From an uncultured Amaricoccus sp. (lineage in GTDB: Bacteria > Pseudomonadota > Alphaproteobacteria > Rhodobacterales > Rhodobacteraceae): a DNA stretch of 14,060 nucleotides. The stretch covers positions 1 to 14,060 of the forward strand of contig NZ_CALAGI010000097.1 of the NCBI RefSeq assembly GCF_937891315.1, in the 5' to 3' direction. How positions within the stretch are numbered: position 1 is the first letter of the stretch; each line of letters begins with the position of its first letter. Below, piece after piece: positions 6,750 to 13,250 of the stretch. The notes below the pieces were generated by a model. It saw only the letters and a list, made by a program, of their open reading frames with translations. It had not been told where the DNA came from and did no database searches. The position numbers and the translations under genes were made by a program.

Positions 6750-7817
6750 ATGGCCGTGGGAGATTCGTCGACCTCGTTCGAGGCGGCAGCCGCAGGAAGT
6801 CCGCAGGCCGTGGCGCAGTTCGAGGACGAACGCACCTCGCTGCTGCACAAGATCCAGAACTGGCTGCATCAGACGCCGTCGGCCGTGCCGATGATCGTGC
6901 TGCTGCTGTCGGTCGCCATCTTCGGCCTCGCCGCCGGAAACTTCTTTCGCACCGGCACGCTCAGCCTGATCCTGCAGCAGATCGCCGTCGTCGGCATCCT
7001 CGGCTGCGCCCAGTCGATCGTGGTCCTGACCGCGGGCATCGACCTCTCGGTCGGCGCCATGGCGGTGTTCACCTCCGTCATCATGGGCACCCTCACCTTC
7101 CGCTGGGGCATCCCGACACCGATCTCGATCCTGGTCGGCCTCGCCGCCGGCACGGCGATGGGCGCCGCCAACGGCTTTCTCGTCGCGCGGATGAAGCTGC
7201 CGCCGTTCATCGTGACGCTCGGCACCTGGCAGATCATCCTCGCCGCGAACTATCTCTACTCGGCCAACGAGACCATCCGCAGCCAGGACATCGCAGCGAA
7301 CGCCCCGCTGCTGCAGCTCTGGGGCTGGACCTTCAAGATCGGCGTGACGACCATATCGCTCGGCGTGGTGCTGCTCGTGATCATGGTGCTGATCATGGCC
7401 TATGTCCTGAAGCACACCGCCTGGGGCCGGCATGTCTACGCCATCGGCGACGACGCCGAGGCGGCCAAGCTCTCCGGCGTGGAAGTCAAGAGGACGCTGA
7501 TCCAGGTCTATGCGCTGGCGGGTTTCTTCTGCGCCATCGCCGGCTGGGTGATGATCGGCCGCTTCGGCTCGGTGTCGCCCTCGGCCTCGACCGGCGTGCT
7601 CGGCAACATCCAGTCGATCACCGCGGTGGTGATTGGCGGCATCTCCCTCTTCGGCGGGCGCGGCTCGATCCTCGGCATGTTCTTCGGCGCGCTGATCGTC
7701 GGCGTGTTCGAACTCGGCCTCAGGATGCTCGGCACCGACCCGCAATGGACCTACCTCCTGATTGGCGCGCTCATCATCGGCGCGGTGGCGATCGACCAGT
7801 GGATCAGAAAGGCCTGA
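6750..7817 (+). CDS. frcC: fructose-type sugar ABC transporter permease
   Basis: A 355-residue inner-membrane permease of the RbsC/FrcC (BPD_transp_2) family. It has a hydrophilic N-terminal stretch of about 40 residues and then around 8-10 membrane segments. Family marks include VLTAGIDLSVGAMAV in the first half, the cytoplasmic loop GDDAEAAKLSGVEVKR that contacts the ATPase, and VIGGISLFGGRGSILG near the end. The start at 6750 has GGGGAGG (6737-6743) at a normal distance; the in-frame ATG at 6735 overlaps that ribosome-binding site and is rejected. It forms the channel for sugar delivered by FrcB and powered by FrcA, whose gene starts 4 bases after this stop. Confidence 0.93.
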   Translation: MAVGDSSTSFEAAAAGSPQAVAQFEDERTSLLHKIQNWLHQTPSAVPMIVLLLSVAIFGLAAGNFFRTGTLSLILQQIAVVGILGCAQSIVVLTAGIDLSVGAMAVFTSVIMGTLTFRWGIPTPISILVGLAAGTAMGAANGFLVARMKLPPFIVTLGTWQIILAANYLYSANETIRSQDIAANAPLLQLWGWTFKIGVTTISLGVVLLVIMVLIMAYVLKHTAWGRHVYAIGDDAEAAKLSGVEVKRTLIQVYALAGFFCAIAGWVMIGRFGSVSPSASTGVLGNIQSITAVVIGGISLFGGRGSILGMFFGALIVGVFELGLRMLGTDPQWTYLLIGALIIGAVAIDQWIRKA

Positions 7818-7821
7818 TGAC

Positions 7822-8601
7822 ATGACCGAACCGGTTCTCAAGGGACGCAACCTCGTCAAGCGCTACGGCAAGGTCACCGCGCTCGACCACTGCGACTTCG
7901 ATCTCCTGCCCGGCGAGATCCTCGCCGTCATCGGCGACAACGGCGCGGGCAAGAGCTCGCTGATCAAGGCGGTCTCCGGCGCGGTGGTGCCGGACTCGGG
8001 CGAGATCTGGCTCGACGGCAAGCAGGTCAGCTTCGCCTCCCCCATCGAGGCGCGGGCCGCCGGGATCGAGACGGTCTACCAGACCCTCGCGATGTCGCCG
8101 GCGCTGTCGATCGCCGACAACATGTTCATGGGCCGCGAGATCCGCAAGCCGGGCTTCCTCGGCGACTGGCTGCGCATGCTCGACCGCGGCGCGATGGAGA
8201 AGTTCGCCCGCGACAAGCTGACCGAGCTGGGGCTGATGACGATCCAGAACATCAACCAGGCGGTGGAGACCCTGTCGGGCGGCCAGCGCCAGGGCGTCGC
8301 GGTGGCGCGCGCCGCCGCCTTCGGCTCGCGCGTGGTCATCCTCGACGAGCCGACGGCCGCGCTCGGCGTCAAGGAGAGCCGCAAGGTGCTGGAGCTGATC
8401 CAGACCGTGCGCAGCCGCGGCATGCCGGTGATCCTCATCAGCCACAACATGCCGCATGTGTTCGAGGTGGCGGACCGCATCCACATCCACCGCCTCGGCA
8501 AGCGGCTCTGCGTGATCCGGCCGCAGGACTACACCATGTCGGACGCGGTGGCCTTCATGACCGGCGCGAAGGAGCCACCCGCCGAGGCGCTCGCCGCGTG
8601 A
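7822..8601 (+). CDS. frcA: fructose-type sugar ABC transporter ATP-binding protein
   Basis: A 259-residue ABC ATPase that energises uptake through FrcC. Walker A is GDNGAGKS (residues 38-45), the signature is LSGGQRQGVAVARA (from 151), Walker B is VVILDEPTAAL (171-181) and the switch histidine is His208 in ISHNM. It has one nucleotide-binding domain, not the tandem pair of RbsA-type CUT2 transporters, so the transporter probably uses a FrcA homodimer; single-domain FrcA is the known form in rhizobia. An upstream in-frame ATG at 7762 lies inside frcC and is rejected; the chosen start begins MTEPVLKGRNLVKRYG, where the fold begins. The stop codon overlaps the GTG start of frcK. Confidence 0.94.
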   Translation: MTEPVLKGRNLVKRYGKVTALDHCDFDLLPGEILAVIGDNGAGKSSLIKAVSGAVVPDSGEIWLDGKQVSFASPIEARAAGIETVYQTLAMSPALSIADNMFMGREIRKPGFLGDWLRMLDRGAMEKFARDKLTELGLMTIQNINQAVETLSGGQRQGVAVARAAAFGSRVVILDEPTAALGVKESRKVLELIQTVRSRGMPVILISHNMPHVFEVADRIHIHRLGKRLCVIRPQDYTMSDAVAFMTGAKEPPAEALAA

Positions 8602-9221
8602 CACGCGGGATAGAGACGCTCGCTTCCGATCTCCGGGAGCGGGCGCATGGACAGGATCGTTTCATCATCGCCATCGCCGGCCCCCCCGGGGCCGGCAAAT
8701 CCACGTTTTCCGACGCGCTCTTCGCCGCGCTGGACCGGCGCGAGCCAGGCGCCGCCGTGGTGGTGCCGATGGACGGCTACCATTTCGACAATATTGTGCT
8801 CGGCGAACGCGGCCTTCTCGCGCGCAAGGGCGCGCCGGAGACCTTCAACGTCTCCGGCCTCGCCTGCGACCTCGGGCGTATCCGCGCGGGCGGTGGCGAG
8901 GTCGCGGTTCCGGTCTTCGACCGCGCCCTCGATCTCGCGCGCGGCAATGCCCGCTTCGTGCGCCCGGCCCACCGGCTGGTGCTGGTCGAGGGCAACTACC
9001 TGCTGCTCGACGCGCCGCCCTGGAACGCGCTGGCGCCACTGTTCGACCTGACGCTGATGCTGCGCGTGCCGGAGGCCGAGCTGCGGCGGCGGCTGGTCGA
9101 GCGCTGGCTGACCCACGGCCTCGACGCCAGCGCCGCGCTGACCCGGGCCGAGGAAAACGATATCGCCAACGCCCACCTGGTCCTCGCAGGCTCGCGTCCC
9201 GCCGATATCGCCTGGGGGTGA
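8598..9221 (+). CDS. frcK: P-loop kinase of the uridine kinase/phosphoribulokinase-like type
   Basis: A 207-residue cytoplasmic P-loop kinase. Walker A is GPPGAGKST (residues 28-36), followed by VVPMDGYHFDN (Asp59, characteristic of the uridine kinase/PanK/PRK fold), ETFNVSGL, the FDRALD loop and VLVEGNYLLL (129-137), then an Arg-rich LRRRLVERW lid region. The GTG start overlaps the frcA stop in a GTGA, so translation is probably coupled. Its place matches frcK, the last gene of the Sinorhizobium frcBCAK cluster, whose substrate is not firmly established. It is not a ROK or PfkB fructokinase, so calling it fructokinase would go beyond the sequence. Confidence 0.85.
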   Translation: MTRGIETLASDLRERAHGQDRFIIAIAGPPGAGKSTFSDALFAALDRREPGAAVVVPMDGYHFDNIVLGERGLLARKGAPETFNVSGLACDLGRIRAGGGEVAVPVFDRALDLARGNARFVRPAHRLVLVEGNYLLLDAPPWNALAPLFDLTLMLRVPEAELRRRLVERWLTHGLDASAALTRAEENDIANAHLVLAGSRPADIAWG

Positions 9222-9230
9222 TTCGCGACG

Positions 9231-9252
9231 GTCGCCGAGCATTCGCGGCGAC
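9231..9252 (+). terminator. hairpin at the 3' end of the frc operon
   Basis: GTCGCCG (9231-9237) and CGGCGAC (9246-9252) form a perfect 7-bp stem, with a further outer pairing of CGCGA (9224-9228) with TCGCG (9257-9261). It starts 10 bases after the frcK stop. No T-run follows, so it may protect the 3' end or act with Rho rather than terminate alone. Confidence 0.4.
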
Positions 9253-9473
9253 GGTCTCGCGGCCTCCCGGCGGCCTCCCAGATGGGCATCGAGGTTTTCC
9301 GGTTCAGTTCAGGGGCCTACGGGACGCTTCGAATACGGACCCGTTCAACGGACGGGCGCGGCGCGCGGCAAGACTGCATCACTGCCCGGAAAACGCTCAC
9401 GCACAGGGGTCCGCCTGCGAATTCTGGTTGATTTTGTACGAATGACTCGGGAATAACCTTGGTTGCGTCAAAT

Positions 9474-9498
9474 GCGAAAGCCTTCGCGCGGTTTTTTT
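9474..9498 (+). terminator. intrinsic-terminator-like hairpin with seven T
   Basis: GCGAA (9474-9478) pairs with TTCGC (9483-9487) around a 4-base loop, followed by GCGG and seven T residues (9492-9498). The stem is short, but the T-run is the only clear one in this spacer. It could end read-through from the frc operon or an unrecognised small transcript starting after about 9420. Confidence 0.45.
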
Positions 9499-9659
9499 GA
9501 GTATCGATTGACGAGTTCCAAGTTTGCTCGCCGGAGGAGAGGACCAACCTCCGCGGACCGTGAGGTTCGCGGTGCCGGGTGGCGGATGTCCGATTGATCG
9601 AACACCCGCCTTGTCGGCTGCCAGGACGACCTGTGTGTGAGGGGTAGGGTGGTCGCCGC

Positions 9660-9694
9660 GGCCCCGTGATCTCTGCTTAAGGGATCATGGGGCC
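9660..9694. other. 14-bp stem-loop, possible RNA element
   Basis: The arms 9660-9673 (GGCCCCGTGATCTC) and 9681-9694 (GGGATCATGGGGCC) pair along all 14 positions if two G-U pairs are allowed, with a 7-base loop. Upstream, CGGAGG/CCTCCG and CCGTGA/TCGCGG offer further short stems from about 9533 to 9572. No T-run follows on either strand, so a simple terminator is unlikely. It may be the 3' part of a structured RNA or a DNA cruciform; I do not recognise a family. Confidence 0.35.
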
Positions 9695-10122
9695 ATTAAC
9701 GCCGACGTGGCGCGGTTTCGCAATATCATAAATCCGGCCGGGGTTCGGCCCGGCTGGCTTCGAGCCAACGGCCCGCGCGCGCCCGGCTCTTGGCATTTTC
9801 TCGCGAAATCAACCGGTTCACCGGCAGATCGCAACTGTTGTTCCGACGCCACGTTTTGCGAAGATCGCACGGACCACGTGGAACCAGCGGAAATCCGCCG
9901 AACAGCGGCGCGCCTCGTGGCCCCTGAACCGCCGCGATCCGCGCCGCCGGAGGACACATCCTCGCCCCCCGCCGCCCCCGCCGGGGCGAGAAGTCCGCGC
10001 GACCGCGCCATCCGCCATATCGAGGGGCGCGATCCCCCTTCGCGCCGACTCCGGCGTGATCAGGCCGCCGATCAAGCGCCGCGCCAGACAAATCTTGTAT
10101 AAATCAACACTTTAAGGAGATC

Positions 10123-10199
10123 TGGCGGACTGGGGAGGATTCGAACCCCCGACCCCTTGATTCGTAGTCAAGTGCTCTATCCAACTGAGCTACCAATCC
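10123..10199 (-). tRNA. tRNA-Arg (anticodon ACG)
   Basis: On the minus strand the full cloverleaf is present: acceptor GGATTGG with CCAGTCC, D-stem GCTC/GAGC, anticodon stem CTTGA/TCAAG around the loop CTACGAA (anticodon ACG, read as ICG after editing, for Arg CGN codons), a 5-base variable loop and a T-arm with loop TTCGAAT. The discriminator is G and CCA is encoded at 10123-10125. Its 5' end is 48 bases from the tip of the IS66 element, so insertion left the gene and a short upstream region intact. Confidence 0.96.
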
Positions 10200-10209
10200 G
10201 TCGCGGCGG

Positions 10210-10238
10210 GACGTACTCTGGTGGTCGACGTTTTGCAA
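10210..10238 (-). promoter_or_regulatory. possible tRNA-Arg promoter
   Basis: On the minus strand TTGCAA (10233-10238) is followed after 17 bases by TACGTC (10210-10215), which would start transcription a few bases before the tRNA 5' end. Both boxes match consensus poorly, and the -10 in particular is weak, so the call rests on spacing and position between the tRNA and the IS66 tip. Confidence 0.25.
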
Positions 10239-10259
10239 GGCCGAACGTAAGCGATGGGG

Positions 10260-10270
10260 TGGACGCCCCC
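10260..10270. repeat. left subterminal inverted repeat of the IS1111-type element
   Basis: TGGACGCCCCC, the exact reverse complement of the right copy at 11598-11608. Six bases separate it from the inferred left junction. Confidence 0.8.
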
Positions 10271-10330
10271 CGACGGCATCGGTGTGCCAAGGTAGCGGGT
10301 GTTGAAGCACCGCTACGAGGGGAGCGTCCA
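10260..10330 (+). promoter_or_regulatory. 5' leader able to hide the transposase ribosome-binding site
   Basis: The left repeat region TGGACGCCCCCC (10260-10271) can pair at 11 of 12 positions with GGGGAGCGTCCA (10319-10330), which covers the Shine-Dalgarno stretch and the first base of the start codon. Inside it GTAGCG (10292-10297) and CGCTAC (10311-10316) form a second stem, extended by GTG/CAC with one bulged base. Transcripts entering from outside the element would contain the whole fold and be poorly translated, a control known from other insertion sequences; here it is inferred from pairing only. Confidence 0.45.
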
Positions 10331-11352
10331 TGAAAGAGGTTAGCATCATCGGCCTGGATCTGGCCAAGAACGTGTTCCAGGCGCATGGCGCCGCGGCGGA
10401 CGGGTCGGTGGTTTTCCGGCGCAGGCTGTCGTGCTCCCAGCTGGTGAAGTTCTTCTCTGCGCAGCCGCCATGTCTGGTTGCGATGGAGGCCTGCGCCAGC
10501 GCGCACCATTGGGCGCGGACGATCGGGGCTCTGGGGCACACCGTCAGGCTGATCCCGCCGGCCTATGTGAAGCCCTTCGTGAAGCGGCAGAAGACCGACG
10601 CGGCGGATGCCGAGGCGATCGCCGAGGCGGCGGCGCGGCCGACGATGCGGTTCGTCGAGCCGAAGTCCGAAGAGCAGCAGGCTGCGGCGATGGCGTACCG
10701 GACCCGCGACCTGCTGGTGCGTCAGCGCACCCAGACGATCAATGCGCTCCGCGCTCATCTCGCCGAATATGGTGTGGTGGCGCCCACCGGCGTCGCGCAT
10801 GTCGGCCGCCTCGCCGCTGTTCTCGAAGGGAGCGACAGCGAGCTGCCGGAGGCAGTGACGGCTCTGGGACGCATGCTCGTCGCGCAGATCGTGGCGCTGA
10901 GCGGGCAGATCGAGAAGCTGGACAAGGAGCTGCGCCAGCGTGCCGGCAGCGACGATGCGACCAGGCGGCTGATGACGATCCCCGGCATCGGGGCGATCAC
11001 CGCCACGGCGCTCACCACCTTCGCGCCGCCGTCCGAGACCTTCTCCAAAGGGCGCGACTTCGCCGCCTGGGTCGGCCTCACGCCGCGCCAGCACTCGAGC
11101 GGCGGCAAGGAGCGGCTCGGGAAGACCTCGAAGATGGGCCAGCGCGACATCCGCCGTCTGCTGATCACCGGCGCCGTCGCTGTCGTGAGGTGGGCTGCCC
11201 GCAACGGCGCTCCCGAGGGGTCGTGGCTGGCGCGGATGATGGCGCGCAAGCCGCGGATGCTGGTCGCGGTGGCGCTGGCCAACCGCATGGCGCGGATCGC
11301 CTGGGCGCTGATGCGCAGCGAAGAAGTCTATCGGGATCCGGCGGCGGCGTAA
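10330..11352 (+). CDS. IS110-family (IS1111 group) transposase/recombinase
   Basis: A 340-residue, apparently intact recombinase. The N-terminal RuvC-like DEDD domain shows Asp10 in GLDLAKNVFQ, Glu53 in AMEAC, and Asp90 and Asp93 in KTDAADAEAIAEA. A coiled-coil-like middle (about 180-210) leads to the C-terminal Transposase_20 domain with MTIPGIGAITATAL, a helix-hairpin-helix-like motif, and TPRQHSSGGKERLG carrying the conserved serines at 256-257 that act as nucleophile in this family. These enzymes cut and rejoin DNA with a serine and a DEDD site, guided by an RNA from their own element. The ATG at 10330 follows a GAGGGGAG ribosome-binding site. No frameshift or lost catalytic residue is visible. 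Confidence 0.95.
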   Translation: MKEVSIIGLDLAKNVFQAHGAAADGSVVFRRRLSCSQLVKFFSAQPPCLVAMEACASAHHWARTIGALGHTVRLIPPAYVKPFVKRQKTDAADAEAIAEAAARPTMRFVEPKSEEQQAAAMAYRTRDLLVRQRTQTINALRAHLAEYGVVAPTGVAHVGRLAAVLEGSDSELPEAVTALGRMLVAQIVALSGQIEKLDKELRQRAGSDDATRRLMTIPGIGAITATALTTFAPPSETFSKGRDFAAWVGLTPRQHSSGGKERLGKTSKMGQRDIRRLLITGAVAVVRWAARNGAPEGSWLARMMARKPRMLVAVALANRMARIAWALMRSEEVYRDPAAA

Positions 11353-11612
11353 GCCGCACCCGGGTTGACGTCGCGGATGTGAGCGGGGCGAAGGGAACGC
11401 AAGGGCAAACGGTCACGAGACCGGATCGGGCGAACCAGCTCCCGGACGAAGCGCCTCCGAGCGCGGGTAAGCGAAATGGTCCCGATCTGCATATCTCCAT
11501 ACAGGCCCGCGGCGACCAAGGCCGCATCTTTGAGGCCGGACACACGACCGCACCTGACCACATGCTCGACCGTTGCCAAGAAACCGCTTGCATCCCAGGG
11601 GGCGTCCACACA
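11353..11612 (+). ncRNA. candidate bridge RNA (seekRNA) of the IS1111-type element
   Basis: IS110-family recombinases use a bridge RNA, encoded downstream of the gene in the IS1111 group; this 260-base stretch has no reading frame of interest. A stem of GATCGGG (11424-11430) with CCCGATC (11481-11487), extended inside by ACCA (11434-11437) with TGGT (11477-11480), closes a loop containing CCGGACG (11442-11448), a GCGC/GCGC hairpin (11451-11464) and GTAAGCG (11467-11473). GTAAGCG equals the left target and CCGGACG is the complement of the right target CGTCCGG, both including the CG core. Further hairpins are CGGTC/GACCG (11410-11423) and GCGGC/GCCGC (11509-11525). ACACACG at 11540-11546 repeats the element's own right end plus core. 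The exact RNA ends are unknown. Confidence 0.6.
11598..11608. repeat. right subterminal inverted repeat of the IS1111-type element
   Basis: GGGGGCGTCCA, the exact reverse complement of the left copy at 10260-10270. Four bases (CACA) separate it from the CG core at the right junction. Confidence 0.8.
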
Positions 11613-11637
11613 CGTCCGGTGAGGTCGGCTTAGGCGC

Positions 11638-13187
11638 TTAGGCTGTTGCCGCGATGTTCCAAGGCAGCAGTTCGCCGATGCGGTTGATCGGGTGATCGGC
11701 AATGCGGGTTAGGACGTCGCGGAGGTAGCGTTCCGGGTCGAGACCGCTGAGCTTGGCGGTCTCGATGAGGGAGAGGATGCCGGCGGCGCGGTGGCCGCCC
11801 GCGTCGGAGCCGGCGAAGAGCCAATTCTTGCGTCCGAGGGCGACCGGGCGGATGGCGCGCTCGGCGGCGTTGTTGTCGATCTCGATGCGGCCATCGCCGA
11901 GGTATCGGCAGAGTGCAGGCCAGCGGGTGAGCGCATAGCGGATGGCCTGGGCGACTGCGCCCTTGGCGGGGACGCGGGCGAGGTCCGCCTCGAGCCGAGC
12001 CTTCAACGCCTCGACCTTCGGTGCGGCCCCGTCGTCGCGGGCACGGCGGCGGTCATCTGGTGGCATGCCGCGGACGCGGGCCTCCACGGCGTAGAGCTCG
12101 GCGATGCGGGCGAGGGCGTTCTCGGCGATCGGCGCCGGGCCGGCGGCGGCGAGGTCGAAGAACTCGCGGCGGACGTGGGCCCAGCAGGCGGCCTCGAGCA
12201 CCCGGGGAGTGCCGTCAGGACCGCGGGCGCGGTAGATGTCGTTGAAGCCGGCGAAGCCGTCGGCATGCAGCACCCCGGCGAAGTCCTGCGGATGCGCCCT
12301 TGGATGCGCTCCCTTGCGGTCAGGGCTGTAGAGGTAGCAGGCGGCGGGCGGTGTCTCCGTGTCGCCGGTGGGCCGGCCGTCGCGGACATAGACCCAGAGG
12401 CGGCCCTCGCGGGCGCGGCCGCGGCCGGGGTCGAGCACCGGCATGGGCGTGTCGTCGCCGCGCAGCCGGTCGGCGGCGAAGACATGGGCGCGGAGCGCGT
12501 CGATCAGCGGCGCCATCAGCGCGGAGGTGCGGCCCACCCAGTCGGCCATGGTCGAACGGGCGATCTCCACGTCCTCGCGGGCGTAGATGTCGGACTGGCG
12601 GTAGGGCGGCAGGTGGTCGCAGTATTTGGCGCGGAGGACATGGGCGACGAGGCCGGGCCCGGGCTTGGCCCGCGCTCGATCGGCAGGCTCGGCGTCGGCG
12701 CCTGCGCCGGGGCGTCGCAGTCGCCGCAGGCGTAGCGGGGCCGGACGTGGCGGATGACGCGGAACGAGGCGGGCACGTATTCCAGCACCTCGGTGACGTC
12801 CTCGCCGCGCTTGCGCAGCGATCGGCCGCCGCGGTCCGGGCAGACCGGATCGGGCTCGTGGCGCACCTCCACCCGCGGCAGATGCGGCGGCGGGACCTGG
12901 CGGGCGGGCCGATCGGGCGCTGAGCGGACCGTCGGCGTCGTCGACGAAGCCACCGAGGCGGTCTCGGCCAAGGTCGCCTCGCCGTCCTCGAGCGCGAGTT
13001 CCAGTTGGGCGATCGCCCGGTCGAGCTTCTCCGAGGAGGCGCCGAACCGGGCCCGCTTCAGCGCGGCGAGCTGTGCCTTCAGCCGGTCGATCAGCGTGTC
13101 GCGCGAGAGCAGCGCGGCCGCCTGCGCCCGGACGATCGCCTGCGGGGCGGCGGGATCGGAAGGCAGCGCGTCGAGCCGGATGTCCAT
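11638..13187 (-). pseudogene. tnpC: IS66-family transposase TnpC, frameshifted
   Basis: The DDE transposase of the IS66 element, about 516 codons in all but split between two frames. Codons 1-173 (from 13187) encode the leucine-zipper-like start (LKAQLAALKRARFGASSEKLD) and zinc-binding region, up to PSLPIERG. At about 12669-12671 the reading moves by one base, and the rest continues in another frame from AKPGPGLVAHV through DWVG, DDTPMPVLD, HADGFAGFND and DNNAAERAIRP to NRIGELLPWN, keeping the DDE acidic motifs. The shift corresponds to one missing base in a G/C run; a sequencing error or rare -1 ribosomal slippage cannot be excluded, but no classical slippery heptamer is seen. The first zinc knuckle reads CPDRGG where CPxCGG is expected (Arg119, codon 12831-12833), suggesting decay. 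The partner CGDC at 154-157 is intact. Confidence 0.85.
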
Positions 13188-13250
13188 GACCGGAGTCTAC
13201 CCGCGCATGACCTCCCGAGACAGCATTATCTCACGGAATCAGCGGGATAG

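Larger units (their letters stand above)
9222..10122. other. 900-base gene-free spacer with several RNA-like hairpins
   Basis: No open frame here looks like a real protein; the longest plus-strand one (9707-10102) is Arg/Pro/Ala-rich without a family resemblance or a good ribosome-binding site. The spacer opens with a hairpin just past frcK, then has a less GC-rich stretch (about 9421-9500) ending in a terminator-like hairpin, a cluster of stems from about 9533 to 9655, and a 14-bp stem at 9660-9694. From 9700 to 10122 I see nothing beyond ordinary GC-rich DNA. An unannotated small RNA between 9500 and 9700 is possible. Confidence 0.6.
10254..11614 (+). mobile_element. IS110-family element, IS1111 group, nested in the IS66 tip
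   Basis: An intact DEDD transposase gene is flanked by subterminal 11-bp inverted repeats, TGGACGCCCCC at 10260-10270 and its exact complement at 11598-11608. Subterminal repeats with a few bases outside, and a longer non-coding part downstream of the transposase gene, mark the IS1111 group. A CG dinucleotide occurs at both junctions (10252-10253 and 11613-11614), consistent with a shared core; one copy is counted in the element. Removing the element gives GTAAGCG joined to TCCGG, an uninterrupted IS66 end. Characterised IS1111 relatives such as IS4321 and IS5075 also insert at fixed positions in the terminal repeats of other transposons. Exact ends are uncertain by one or two bases. Confidence 0.8.

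Noticed and set aside
6549..7859. 436-codon open frame antisense to frcC
   Set aside because: Asp/Glu/Arg/His-rich composition is typical of the complement of a GC-rich gene; frcC on the plus strand is unambiguous.
9707..10102. Plus-strand open frame of 131 codons in the spacer before the tRNA
   Set aside because: No recognisable motif, biased composition, no good ribosome-binding site, and a competing frame of similar length on the other strand.
10123..10330. tRNA used as attachment site of a genomic island
   Set aside because: No integrase gene and no repeat of the tRNA 3' end is present; the insertion is upstream of the tRNA 5' end and is explained by IS66.
11588..11612. -35/-10 promoter formed at the circular junction of the IS1111-type element
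   Set aside because: TTGCAT at 11588 has no acceptable -10 at 17-18 bases across the joined ends (CACGAT or ACGATG).
12661..12680. Programmed ribosomal frameshift in tnpC
   Set aside because: The join needs a -1 shift, but there is no A/T slippery heptamer or obvious stimulatory structure, and IS66 TnpC is normally one frame; a one-base loss is simpler.
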